A stretch of DNA of 33,149 nt. Source: Prolixibacteraceae bacterium. GTDB taxonomy: Bacteria > Bacteroidota > Bacteroidia > Bacteroidales > Prolixibacteraceae. The stretch covers positions 1-33,149 of the forward strand of contig JANXYV010000017.1 in assembly GCA_025355875.1 (NCBI GenBank). Direction: 5' to 3'. Both the position numbers and the translations under genes were made by a program. A model generated the notes under the pieces. The model ran no database searches. It saw nothing but the letters and a program-made list of their open reading frames with translations, and was not told the DNA's origin. Below are positions 7,285-16,006 of this stretch, piece by piece. Numbering within the stretch: the first letter of the stretch is position 1; every line of letters starts with the position of its first letter.

Positions 7285-9687
7285 ATGAAATCACTTTGTC
7301 TGAACCTATTGTTCGTCCTCCTTACTTTTTCGGTTACAGCACAGCTTGTCCCGGCTCAGAAAATAAATCCTGAATTGCTCACAGGTCACTGGAAAGCACA
7401 GTGGATCAGCTATCCAACAGAATCATTGCTTGATTACGGAGTTTTTCATTTCCGGAAAACTTTCGAACTTTCTTCAGTTCCTCAGGAGTTTATCGTCCAC
7501 GTTTCAGCAGACAACCGTTACCGCTTGTTTGTAAACGGACAGGCAGTCTGCTTCGGCCCGGCACGCGGAGATCTGTCACATTGGTATTACGAAAGCATCG
7601 ATATTGCCAAATTCCTGAGAATGGGAAAAAACCTTTTGGCTGCCGAGGTCTGGAACTTCGGCGAAGACAAGCCCTGGGCACAATTCTCCATCAAGACGGC
7701 GCTGATCGTTCAGGGGAATTCAACTCAGGAGGAAATTGTAAATACCGATTCAACCTGGAAAGTCATTAAAAACCGGGCTTACCAATCGGCTTCAGCCGAT
7801 GCACGTCAGGCGCTGGGGCAGTTTATCGTCGTTGGGCCTTGCGATAAGGTAGATGCGTCAAAATATCCATGGAATTGGGAAACCAATTCTTTCAACGATC
7901 AAAACTGGAGTTCACCAAAACTGATGGATGTGGGCCATACCCGGGGAGCCGGAACAGACATCAACTGGATACTCACCCCCAGAAGAATTCCGCAGATGGA
8001 ACAAAGGGAACAGCAATTCGGATCAGTAAGAAGGACCTCGTCAGGAATGGTTCCGGAAGGTTTTCTTCAGGGGAAGACCAAATGGACGGTTCCTGCCAAT
8101 CAAAAAATCACCGTTTTGCTCGATCAGGGAAACCTGACCACCGGGTATCCTGAATTACTGGTTTCGAAAGGAAAGAGCAGCAAAATCAAGCTTATTTATT
8201 CCGAAGCACTGTTTGATGAAAAAGGGAACAAGGGCAATCGAAATGAAATCGAAGGCAAAATGATTAAAGGGTATGCCGATATTTTTCTTCCTGATGGCGG
8301 TTCATCCCGATTGTTCCGCCCACTTTGGTTCCGTACCTGGAAATACCTTCAGCTGGAAATTGAAACCAAAAATGAAGCGCTGGTCATCGACGATTTCCAC
8401 AGTACATTCTCAGCCTACCCACTTCAGGAAAATGCAGTTTTCGAAACCGATCAGCCCGAATTGAAAAAGATTTGGAACACTGGCTGGCAAACGGCCAGGC
8501 TTTGTGCCAACGAAACATATTACGATTGTCCTTACTATGAACAGCTTCAGTATGTGGGTGATACTCGTATTCAATCCCTGATTTCGCTCTACGTTTCGGG
8601 CGACGATCATTTGGTCCGAAATGCACTGATGTGTTACGACGAATCGCGAATTTACGAAGGTTTGACGCAAAGCCGTTACCCCTCAGCCAATCCGCAGATT
8701 ATTCCTCCTTTTTCGTTGTACTGGATCGACATGGTGCATGATTACTGGACTTTACGCGACGATCCGGAGTTTGTATCCGGCTTCCTGAACGGTATTGATC
8801 AGGTATTAAACTGGTATTCAGCCCGGATTGATCCAAAGACAGGTCTTTTAGGCAAAACTGAATACTGGAATTTTGTGGACTGGGCCGACGAATGGCCATG
8901 GATCGAAAAGACACGCATTGGCGGGGTTCCTCCGGGCGGTCGCGACGACGGGCAATCATCGATCATCACCATGCAACTGGCTTATGCGGCTCAGAGGGCA
9001 GCCGAACTGAACAACTATTTTGACCAACCCGTTCAGGCTGAAAAATACAAGAAACTGGCCCAATACCTGACCAAGGCCGTGTATCAGAATTGCTGGGATT
9101 CATCACGGAATTATCTGGCAGATACTCCTGACAAAGCTGAATTCAGTATGCACGCTCAAATTTTTGGAGTACTCACCAATACCATTCAGGAATCGGATCA
9201 AAAAACAATGCTGGAGCGGATTATGAACGATCCGAAACTGATTCAGCCCACGCTGTATTTCCGTTTCTACCTCACTCAGGCTTTGAAAAAAGCCGGTTTG
9301 GCCGATAAATACCTTTCAACACTGGGTCCATGGAAAACGATGCTGAAAAACGGATTGACCACTTTTGCCGAAAAACAGGACCCTACCCGCTCCGACTGCC
9401 ATGCCTGGAGCGCCAGTCCGAATTACGATTTTCTGGCCACGGTGGCCGGGATACGTCCGGCTTCACCCGGATTTAAAACCATCCGGATGGAACCCGCTCT
9501 GGGTGAACTCAAATTTATCAAAGGACAGATGCCTCATCCTGCCGGGATGATCGTTTTCGACCTAAAGAAAGTTGGTGTATCCGGAATTCAGGGCGAAGTG
9601 ACTTTGCCTGAAGGACTGACCGGTACTTTTGGATGGAACGGAAAAACCTTGCAATTAAAAGGGAAGACCTTGATTAGCTTCGAGTAA
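7285..9687 (+). CDS. Secreted glycoside hydrolase family 78 (alpha-L-rhamnosidase-like)
   Basis: An 800-residue exported enzyme that probably removes terminal alpha-L-rhamnose from plant or microbial glycans. It has a signal peptide (residues 1-19, ending VTA), N-terminal beta-sandwich domains (about 35-370, including GHWKAQWISYP and the carbohydrate-binding-like DNRYRLFVNG), an (alpha/alpha)6 catalytic barrel (about 385-715), and a C-terminal beta-sandwich. The GH78 acid site is intact: Asp414, Glu419 and Asp426 in DCPYYEQLQYVGD correspond to the Asp/Glu/Asp set of characterised enzymes, and Glu696 in TFAEKQDP, followed by His706 in DCHAWS, fits the general base region. No SusC/SusD pair, sulfatase or other glycosidase is adjacent, so it is not in a typical polysaccharide utilisation locus. 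Exact substrate is inferred from the family only. Confidence 0.87.
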   Translation: MKSLCLNLLFVLLTFSVTAQLVPAQKINPELLTGHWKAQWISYPTESLLDYGVFHFRKTFELSSVPQEFIVHVSADNRYRLFVNGQAVCFGPARGDLSHWYYESIDIAKFLRMGKNLLAAEVWNFGEDKPWAQFSIKTALIVQGNSTQEEIVNTDSTWKVIKNRAYQSASADARQALGQFIVVGPCDKVDASKYPWNWETNSFNDQNWSSPKLMDVGHTRGAGTDINWILTPRRIPQMEQREQQFGSVRRTSSGMVPEGFLQGKTKWTVPANQKITVLLDQGNLTTGYPELLVSKGKSSKIKLIYSEALFDEKGNKGNRNEIEGKMIKGYADIFLPDGGSSRLFRPLWFRTWKYLQLEIETKNEALVIDDFHSTFSAYPLQENAVFETDQPELKKIWNTGWQTARLCANETYYDCPYYEQLQYVGDTRIQSLISLYVSGDDHLVRNALMCYDESRIYEGLTQSRYPSANPQIIPPFSLYWIDMVHDYWTLRDDPEFVSGFLNGIDQVLNWYSARIDPKTGLLGKTEYWNFVDWADEWPWIEKTRIGGVPPGGRDDGQSSIITMQLAYAAQRAAELNNYFDQPVQAEKYKKLAQYLTKAVYQNCWDSSRNYLADTPDKAEFSMHAQIFGVLTNTIQESDQKTMLERIMNDPKLIQPTLYFRFYLTQALKKAGLADKYLSTLGPWKTMLKNGLTTFAEKQDPTRSDCHAWSASPNYDFLATVAGIRPASPGFKTIRMEPALGELKFIKGQMPHPAGMIVFDLKKVGVSGIQGEVTLPEGLTGTFGWNGKTLQLKGKTLISFE

Positions 9688-9702
9688 AATGACATGGAAA
9701 TT

Positions 9703-9755
9703 GTCATCAGTCACTTGAAAAGAGTAAAGCTCTAAATTTTCTATTGACTGATGAC
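9703..9755. terminator. Long hairpin between the rhamnosidase and GNAT genes
   Basis: GTCATCAGTCA (9703-9713) pairs with TGACTGATGAC (9745-9755), and an inner AGAG/CTCT pair lies within the loop. It starts 16 nt after the rhamnosidase stop. The following sequence is only moderately T-rich, so it is either a weak terminator or an RNA-stabilising hairpin. Confidence 0.5.
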
Positions 9756-9860
9756 TATTTCCTGTTTTCATCTGTTCATCGGCAAAAACAGGTCACTCAT
9801 GCCTTTTTATTTTCAGGAATGAATCGGTTGAACCTACCTTCACACGAAAATCGAAAAACC

Positions 9861-10397
9861 ATGAAACAGACCGTTACTATCCGGAAAGAAACTCTGCCAG
9901 ACTACCAACGCGTCATTGAACTTACCGAAAAAGCCTTTGAAACACTCGAAATCAGCGAACACAATGAAGGAAAGCTGGTTGAAAAACTCCGGAAGGAGCC
10001 GACTTTCGTCGATGAACTTTCACTGGTAGCCGAACTCAAAGGCCAGGTAGTCGGACATATTTTGTTTACTCCAATGGTGATTGAAAATGGCGGACATAAA
10101 TTCCACACTTTAATTCTGGCGCCGGTTTCGGTTCTTCCTGAATTTCAGAAACAGGGAATTGGTGGCCAGCTAATCCATGCAGGTCATCAGAAAGCTATAG
10201 AACTGGGATTTCACTCCGCCATTTTATTGGGTCATCCGGAATATTACCCGCGTTTTGGATATAAACCGGCATCCACCTGGGGAATAAAAACACAGATACC
10301 CTTGCCTTGCGACGATGTATTTATGGCGGTTGAACTTACCGAAGGCAGATTGACAGGCGTTTCAGGAATGGTTGTTTTTCCTCCGGAATTTGGATAA
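9861..10397 (+). CDS. GNAT-family N-acetyltransferase (YhbS-like)
   Basis: A 178-residue cytoplasmic acetyltransferase. The acetyl-CoA binding motif A is clear: LAPVSVLPEFQKQGIGGQLI, containing the Q-x-x-G-x-G loop, followed by HPEYYPRFGYKPAS, the C-terminal signature of the YhbS subgroup. Substrate is unknown; relatives acetylate small molecules or protein N-termini. The ATG at 9861 gives the expected N-terminus (MKQTVTIRKETLPDYQRVIEL); in-frame codons from 9744 would add 39 residues without family support. A palindromic interspersed repeat follows directly after the stop. Confidence 0.85.
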   Translation: MKQTVTIRKETLPDYQRVIELTEKAFETLEISEHNEGKLVEKLRKEPTFVDELSLVAELKGQVVGHILFTPMVIENGGHKFHTLILAPVSVLPEFQKQGIGGQLIHAGHQKAIELGFHSAILLGHPEYYPRFGYKPASTWGIKTQIPLPCDDVFMAVELTEGRLTGVSGMVVFPPEFG

Positions 10398-10483
10398 AAC
10401 TCTGTGACACCTCTGTGTTCTCTGTGGTACAAAAAGTTAAACCACAGAGTTAAAATGAGTTTAACACAGAGTTTCGCAGAGAA
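10398..10483. repeat. Palindromic CTCTGTG interspersed repeat
   Basis: Nested inverted repeats: outer AACTCTGTG (10398-10406) with CACAGAGTT (10465-10473), inner CTCTGTGGT (10420-10428) with ACCACAGAG (10441-10449). Additional CTCTGTG words lie between. It fills the space between the GNAT stop and the crtI start, and resembles the CTCTGTG/CACAGAG-type intergenic repeats seen in many bacterial genomes. It could also act as an RNA hairpin terminator. Confidence 0.75.
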
Positions 10484-10499
10484 AAATGAAAACAGAAAA

Positions 10500-12002
10500 A
10501 TGAAAACACAGAAAAAAGCAGTGATCATCGGAGCCGGTGTTGGCGGATTAGCCACTGCCAACTACCTGGCTCAAAATGGGTACGCTGTTGAAATCTATGA
10601 GAAGAACTGCAAACCGGGAGGTCGCTGCGGTCAACTGATTCAGGAGGGCCACCGTTTCGATTTGGGTGCGACTATCCTCCTGATGCCCTCACTTTACAAA
10701 CAGGTTTTATCCGAATTGGGAATTGACCTTGAGAAAGACCTTGAAACGACTTCACTCGAACCTGTTTACAAAATGTTCTTCAGCGACGGCAGCGATTTCC
10801 TATTCACAAGGAATCCTGAGCAGATGGAAGCACAGTTGGAGGCTTCAGAACCGAACAGCTTTACGAAATACCAGGAATATGTGAAGGAAGGCTATGAATA
10901 TTTTAACCTGTCGATGAACGATTTGCTGGGTAAAAACTTCGATCATTTGTTCCAGTTTGTCAATTTTAAGAGCATGCGTCTGCTTCTGAAACTGAAAACT
11001 TATCTCACTCACACCAACTATATCAAACGGTTTTTCAAAGACCCGCATTTGCAGATGGCATTTACGTTTCAGAATATTTACGTAGGCCAGAATCCGTTCC
11101 AGGCACCGGCGTTTTTCTCAATGCTTCCGGGAGCTGAAATTGCCGAAGGCGCCTTGTTCCCAAAAGGCGGAATGCACCGGGTGGTTGAAAAATTGCTGGA
11201 ACTTGCTGAAAAGAATAAAGTTCAGATTCAGTGTAAAAGTCCTGTCCAGAAGATCATCGTTTCAGGAAAGAAAACCGAGGGAATCATGCTCGAAGACGGT
11301 ACCATTGTTCATGCCGATCTGGTAATTGCCAGTGCTGATTTGCCTTACGTGTACAACAAACTTTTACCTGAAAGCTGGAAATCCGGTCGGTTGAAAAAGA
11401 AAAAATACTCCTGTTCAGCCATCGTTTTTCACTGGGGAATCGATCAGGTTTATCCTGAACTCGAGCACCACAGCGTATTCCTGAACGATCCGTATAAAGA
11501 AGGTTTGGAAAAAATATTCAAGGAAAAGTCGCTTTCCGAAAATCCGAGTTTTTACATTCATGCACCAGTGAGAAGCGATAAATCAGCTGCTCCTGAAAAC
11601 CAAGATACCCTTTCGGTGATTGTTCCGGTGGCGCATCTCGATCCTAAAAACAATCAGGATTGGGGAAAACTGAAACAAAGAGCACGTGATGGAGTAATCC
11701 GGAGATTGGAAGAAGTTGGCTTGCACAATATTGAAGAGCACATCAAATTTGAGGTTTGTTACCTGCCCAAAACCTGGGAAAGCTCGTGCAACGTCACCCG
11801 AGGCTCAGTTTTCGGAAGCCTTTCACATTCAATTTTTCAAATGGGATATTTTCGCCCACACAACCAACACAAAAAATACCGAAATTTGTATTTCGCAGGT
11901 GGAAGCACGCATCCCGGAAATGGTGTTCCTTTGGTGCTTTTTGGAGCAAAACTCACCAGCGAACGTATTCTGAAAGACTCAAAGAACCTGAATTTCAACT
12001 AA
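10500..12002 (+). CDS. crtI: Carotenoid phytoene desaturase-family FAD oxidoreductase
   Basis: A 500-residue flavoprotein. The N-terminal Rossmann motif GAGVGGLATANYL (GxGxxG at 11-16) binds FAD, followed by the EIYEKNCKPGGRCGQL ribose-binding segment and GHRFDLGATILLMP typical of carotenoid desaturases. The C-terminal FAD/substrate signature YFAGGSTHPGNGVPLVLFGAKL matches the CrtI pattern HPGxGxP. It probably introduces double bonds into phytoene to form a coloured carotenoid at the inner membrane. It is followed one nucleotide later by crtB, giving a tight two-gene operon. The start at 10500 is chosen because the family begins just before the GxGxxG; the upstream in-frame reading is through the palindromic repeat. 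Exact desaturation number cannot be told from sequence. Confidence 0.92.
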   Translation: MKTQKKAVIIGAGVGGLATANYLAQNGYAVEIYEKNCKPGGRCGQLIQEGHRFDLGATILLMPSLYKQVLSELGIDLEKDLETTSLEPVYKMFFSDGSDFLFTRNPEQMEAQLEASEPNSFTKYQEYVKEGYEYFNLSMNDLLGKNFDHLFQFVNFKSMRLLLKLKTYLTHTNYIKRFFKDPHLQMAFTFQNIYVGQNPFQAPAFFSMLPGAEIAEGALFPKGGMHRVVEKLLELAEKNKVQIQCKSPVQKIIVSGKKTEGIMLEDGTIVHADLVIASADLPYVYNKLLPESWKSGRLKKKKYSCSAIVFHWGIDQVYPELEHHSVFLNDPYKEGLEKIFKEKSLSENPSFYIHAPVRSDKSAAPENQDTLSVIVPVAHLDPKNNQDWGKLKQRARDGVIRRLEEVGLHNIEEHIKFEVCYLPKTWESSCNVTRGSVFGSLSHSIFQMGYFRPHNQHKKYRNLYFAGGSTHPGNGVPLVLFGAKLTSERILKDSKNLNFN

Positions 12003-12003
12003 T

Positions 12004-12951
12004 ATGGAAACAATAGTTCGACCCCAGACCGATTTGTACCGCATGATTTTCGATTCGATCGATTTCGAAAAAATCGTCGATCATCCGAATATCCTGATTG
12101 CCGCTCATTTCTGGGACAAAGAACGCTATCAGGCAGCTAAGAACTGTTACAAATTCATGCGGGCCATCGATGATTTGATCGATGATTACAAAACCGAGCA
12201 CCATACAATTGCTCCTGAAAATCAGGCTCAGTTTGAAACCGATGTTTACCGGTGGATCAGTGCCGTTTCTGATGCGACTTTTGATATTCTAAGCCACCGA
12301 GAACTGATTGAAACCGTGCAGCGGTTCAGCATTCCGTTTTGGCCGCTCGAAGCCTTTGCCAAATCAATGATCTATGATATTTACCATGATGGATTCCCAA
12401 CTTTGGAAGGGTTCATCAATTATGCTGGCGGCGCTTCAGTAGCTCCGGCTTCGATTTTTGTTCATTTGTGCGGAATGAACCAAATCAATGGACAATATCT
12501 GCCTCCGGTTTTCAATGTGAAACGGGTGGCAACACCTTGTGCCATTTTCAGTTACCTGGTGCATATCATCCGCGATTTCCAGAAAGACCACCTCAATCAC
12601 CTGAATTATTTTCCGGATGATTTGATTGCCAAATACGGAATGGATCGTGCAAAACTTCTTCGGATTGCGCAGGACGAACTGGTTAATCAGGGTTTTCGTA
12701 ACCTAATCTCTGAATTATATGAAGTGACTGATTTTTACCGCCTGAAAACTTACGAAATGATTCAGGAAATCAAACCGTTGGTTGAACCCCGCGGGCAACT
12801 CAGTCTTGAAATCATTTTCGCCTTATACCACATGGTTTTCGAGCGCATCAACCTCGAAAACGGAACCTTCACATCCAAAGAACTGAACCCAACCTGGCAG
12901 GAAATTAAAGAACGGGTTGGACAGGTAATTGAGCGATTTGAAGCGGAATAG
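12004..12951 (+). CDS. crtB: Phytoene/squalene synthase-family protein
   Basis: A 315-residue prenyltransferase. Both aspartate-rich motifs that hold magnesium and the diphosphates are present: RAIDDLIDDY (Asp56/Asp57/Asp60/Asp61) and RDFQKD (Asp191/Asp195); the region GGASVAPASIFVHLCG matches the conserved helix that precedes the second motif. With crtI immediately upstream (1-nt gap) the likely reaction is head-to-head condensation of two geranylgeranyl diphosphates to phytoene, although squalene or dehydrosqualene synthesis cannot be excluded by sequence alone. Later carotenoid steps (cyclase, ketolase, hydroxylase) are not in the window. Confidence 0.9.
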   Translation: METIVRPQTDLYRMIFDSIDFEKIVDHPNILIAAHFWDKERYQAAKNCYKFMRAIDDLIDDYKTEHHTIAPENQAQFETDVYRWISAVSDATFDILSHRELIETVQRFSIPFWPLEAFAKSMIYDIYHDGFPTLEGFINYAGGASVAPASIFVHLCGMNQINGQYLPPVFNVKRVATPCAIFSYLVHIIRDFQKDHLNHLNYFPDDLIAKYGMDRAKLLRIAQDELVNQGFRNLISELYEVTDFYRLKTYEMIQEIKPLVEPRGQLSLEIIFALYHMVFERINLENGTFTSKELNPTWQEIKERVGQVIERFEAE

Positions 12952-13015
12952 ATTTCGATTGCTCATTATTTTATTCTAATCCAGATACCAAATTTTTCAC
13001 TGAAACAATTTCAAA

Positions 13016-14917
13016 ATGGCCTCAACCACTGTAGACCTAAACAAATCAACAGTATTTACGGAACTGGAAAGTGCAATACACCTTGCCCTGGAAACCTATT
13101 CGAATGTCCACCGTGGAAACGGACATTTTTCGATGGTGACTACCCATTTGTTCGATCGGGCCAGGGAAATTGTTCTGGAATACCTTGGCTTGAACAAAAA
13201 GAAGTACCTGGTCATTTTTTGCACGCCACGAAGGGCTGCAACTCTCACCGGACAAATTGAAATGGGAAAGTATCAGCTTTTATCGAGTCAGGACATCGGT
13301 CTTTCGTTGGGCGTGACAGCACTGGCAGTTCTGAAAAAATCCTTGCCCGAAGGCGTTCCTTTCCAGCCGGGTGGCGGAACAGCAAGACTCATTTCGAAAG
13401 ATTGGGTGATTTGGGCAAGGGGATCTGATAAATTCGAGGCCGGAACACCTGCTATCATCAATATCATCGCGTTTGCCAAAGCGCTGCGTATGATCCAGTA
13501 TTCAGGAAAAGATACGTTCAGGAATGCACCTGCAGAAAAGCTGTCGGTTGCTGAAATACTTTATCACGACGAACTCGACCAATACTCCGGAAGTGAAATG
13601 TTGGATGAACTCCGTAAAACCCTGATTGGACGAGGCGTTTCTGTTCCCACAGTGGAAGGAATCAAGCCATTTATTAACCTGGACAACAGCGCGAGCACCC
13701 CGACATTCACTCCGGTATGGAATGCTTTTCGCCGGTCATGGCGCCAGTCCGGAGAATTAAAACAGGAGATCGTCCAGGAAGTGAAGTCTATTTGTTCAGT
13801 ATTCCTGAATGCCCCACTGACAGAATACGAGATAATTTTTACATCGAATACCACCGAAGCCATCAATCTGGCCGCAGAAAGTTTTCGGCTTGAATTGAAC
13901 GACAAAATTGAACCAGTCGTGATCTCTACCTTGCTCGAACATTCATCCAACGATTTGCCCTGGCGTGCAATTCCAAACGGTTCGCTGATCCGGCTTTCGG
14001 TCGATGCTGATGGTTTTATAGATTTGATCGAGTTGGAAAAGCTTCTTATCAGCTACAATCAAGAGAAAAAATACGGGAAGAAGCAAATCAAGCTGGTAGC
14101 CGTAAGCGGCGCATCAAATGTTTTGGGCATTTGCAACGACCTCGCATTGATCAGCCGGATAACTCACCGGCATGGAGCAAGACTTCTGGTTGATGGGTCC
14201 CAGTTAGTCGCCCACCGAAAAGTTGATATGGAAGCAGTCGGAATTGACTATCTTGCTTTCTCTGCTCATAAACTTTATGCTCCATTTGGCTGTGGTGTGC
14301 TGGTGGTCAGAAAGGGGCTGCTTCAGTTTGAACCTGCGGAACAGGGATTAATTCGATCGTCCGGAGAAGAAAATGCCGGAGGCATCGCTGCATTAGGCAA
14401 AGCACTGGTACTTTTACAACGGATTGGCATGAACCAAATCCAGAAAGACGAACAGGCTTTGACTAAACATGCTCTGGTGGGCATGGCCCGGATACCTGGA
14501 TTAAAAATTCACGGCGTAAAGGATCCGGAATCACCGTTATTTGCCGACAAACTTGGTGTGATTCCTCTCGAAATCAAGAAAAAAATAGCATACCAGGTAG
14601 CTAAGGAACTGGCCATCGAAAAAGGAATCGGAGTCCGGTCTGGTTGCCATTGTGCTCATATTACGGTCAAACATATCCTTCATGTCGGGCCGGGTCTGGA
14701 GAAGTTCCAGAAACTGATCGTCACCTTATTCCCAAAACTGTCACTTCCCGGCGTGGTCAGGGCGAGTTTGGGCATTGAAAACACGAAAGAGGAAGTTGAC
14801 CGATTCATTCAGGTTCTGGGTGAAATTGCCAATAAGTCGCAAAGCTCATCAAAGAAGGAAGTACAGCAGCAGATCAAGGATTTCGTAATGACCTCGGCTG
14901 ATCGGGTTTATAACTAA
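13016..14917 (+). CDS. Two-module class V aminotransferase/cysteine desulfurase-like PLP enzyme
   Basis: A 633-residue protein built from two related parts. Residues about 15-175 read like a class V (SufS-type) enzyme with its PLP core missing: the N-terminal YSNVHRGNGHFS and then directly the post-lysine part (SQDIGLSLGVTALAV, PFQPGGGTARL, KFEAGTPAIINIIAFAKAL). Residues about 215-610 form a complete second module: NLDNSASTPT, FTSNTTEAINLAAESF, the PLP-Asp in LLVDGSQLVAHRKVD (Asp393), the Schiff-base lysine in FSAHKLYAP (Lys419), and GVRSGCHCAH with Cys544 and Cys546 where SufS has its catalytic cysteine. It may be a cysteine desulfurase-like or lyase enzyme. No Suf/Isc scaffold gene is nearby; it lies 64 nt after crtB on the same strand and could be co-transcribed. 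The specific reaction is unknown. Confidence 0.8.
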   Translation: MASTTVDLNKSTVFTELESAIHLALETYSNVHRGNGHFSMVTTHLFDRAREIVLEYLGLNKKKYLVIFCTPRRAATLTGQIEMGKYQLLSSQDIGLSLGVTALAVLKKSLPEGVPFQPGGGTARLISKDWVIWARGSDKFEAGTPAIINIIAFAKALRMIQYSGKDTFRNAPAEKLSVAEILYHDELDQYSGSEMLDELRKTLIGRGVSVPTVEGIKPFINLDNSASTPTFTPVWNAFRRSWRQSGELKQEIVQEVKSICSVFLNAPLTEYEIIFTSNTTEAINLAAESFRLELNDKIEPVVISTLLEHSSNDLPWRAIPNGSLIRLSVDADGFIDLIELEKLLISYNQEKKYGKKQIKLVAVSGASNVLGICNDLALISRITHRHGARLLVDGSQLVAHRKVDMEAVGIDYLAFSAHKLYAPFGCGVLVVRKGLLQFEPAEQGLIRSSGEENAGGIAALGKALVLLQRIGMNQIQKDEQALTKHALVGMARIPGLKIHGVKDPESPLFADKLGVIPLEIKKKIAYQVAKELAIEKGIGVRSGCHCAHITVKHILHVGPGLEKFQKLIVTLFPKLSLPGVVRASLGIENTKEEVDRFIQVLGEIANKSQSSSKKEVQQQIKDFVMTSADRVYN

Positions 14918-15114
14918 CAGGTTGCAACAGGCGATTAAACGGTATTATGCAGAATAAACTTGATTTCTTTCTGTAGGATGTTAGTCGGCGATTCAATCCA
15001 AAAGTGAAGCCCTGACTGCTTTTTAAGAAAACTTAACAGCAAGTTGTAAACAAAGCTCTTCGTTGTGGGTTTCAGGAAATAGCGAATTCAGGTAAACATT
15101 AAAATTAACTCACA

Positions 15115-15858
15115 ATGAAGAAACTTCTAATTCTTTCGGTAATTATGGCACTTATTCAATCTGTTTCAGCACAAACATTGAAGGCAATTAAATATGCCGA
15201 TGGCGCACAAGAACTCAATGGACTGGTCACCTCCAATGCAGGCAAAAACCTGCCAGGCGTGTTAATCCTTCCTGCCTGGATGGGAATTGACGATGAGGCA
15301 AAAACCGCGGCATTGGAACTTGAAAAGCAAGGCTACATTGCATTCGTTGCCGACATCTACGGAAAAGGAAACATCCCGACCGATTTTGGCAGTGCAGCAA
15401 AAATTGCAACCCAGTTTAAAACCGATTTCCAGCTTTACCAGAAACGCATTTCACTGGCATTGGAGCAATTGAAAGCTTCAGGAGCGCAAAGTACAAAAAT
15501 AGCCGTCATTGGTTATTGTTTTGGAGGAACAGGTGCACTGGAAACCGCTCGTGCAGGCTTCGATGTTGCCGGTATTGTTTCCATTCACGGCGGATTGGCC
15601 AAAGCTCCGGAACGGCCAAATATCCCGATTAAAACAAAGGTTTTAGTTGAAAATCCTGCCGAAGACAAAGGAGTTACCAAAGAAATTTACGATCAGTTGG
15701 TGCAGGAAATGAAGGATGGAAAGGCCGACTGGCAAATCATCACCTACGCCAATTGCGGCCATACGTTTACCAACCCAACATCAAAAGAATACAACGAAGT
15801 GATGGCCAAACGCGCCTGGAAACATACCCTTTTATTTTTGGACGAGTTGCTGAAATAG
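15115..15858 (+). CDS. Secreted dienelactone hydrolase-family protein
   Basis: A 247-residue alpha/beta hydrolase with a signal peptide (1-19, ending VSA), so it acts in the periplasm. The family nucleophile is a cysteine: Cys135 in IGYCFGG, with His216 in NCGHTFTNP as the base and Asp184 in NPAEDKGV as the probable third member. The N-terminal PGVLILPAWMGIDDEAKTAA and FVADIYGKG segments are typical of the DLH family. Characterised members hydrolyse dienelactone, but most genomic paralogues, especially secreted ones, have unknown ester substrates. It is alone, followed by a long repeat-rich intergenic region. Confidence 0.85.
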   Translation: MKKLLILSVIMALIQSVSAQTLKAIKYADGAQELNGLVTSNAGKNLPGVLILPAWMGIDDEAKTAALELEKQGYIAFVADIYGKGNIPTDFGSAAKIATQFKTDFQLYQKRISLALEQLKASGAQSTKIAVIGYCFGGTGALETARAGFDVAGIVSIHGGLAKAPERPNIPIKTKVLVENPAEDKGVTKEIYDQLVQEMKDGKADWQIITYANCGHTFTNPTSKEYNEVMAKRAWKHTLLFLDELLK

Positions 15859-15874
15859 CTGGTACCGGGTACCT

Positions 15875-15944
15875 CGGTCATCCTGAATTCAGTTCAGTAT
15901 CTCATACTATTCAGGGATGCCGAAACAAGTTCGGCATGACACTC
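15875..15944. repeat. Interspersed palindromic repeat (GTCATCCTGAA ... TTCGGCATGAC)
   Basis: The sequence begins GTCATCCTGAATTCAG and ends AAGTTCGGCATGAC, with GATGCCGAAACAAGTTCGGCAT forming a hairpin. It belongs to the widely distributed bacterial repeat type that reads HPEFSSVSHTIQGCRNKFGM when translated. It is a repeat and not a gene. Confidence 0.75.
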
Positions 15945-16006
15945 CGTTAATAAGGCAAATACAACACGCATAGAATAGCCAGAACTGTTTTTAACAGATA
16001 TTCCAT

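Noticed and set aside
15861-15875. Doubled GGTACC near the end of the dienelactone hydrolase gene
   Set aside because: GGTACCGGGTACC is a simple local duplication next to the interspersed repeat and is not a recognisable site.
15753-15950. Open frame ending in HPEFSSVSHTIQGCRNKFGM
   Set aside because: The C-terminal part is the translation of a known type of interspersed repeat and the rest overlaps the dienelactone hydrolase gene.
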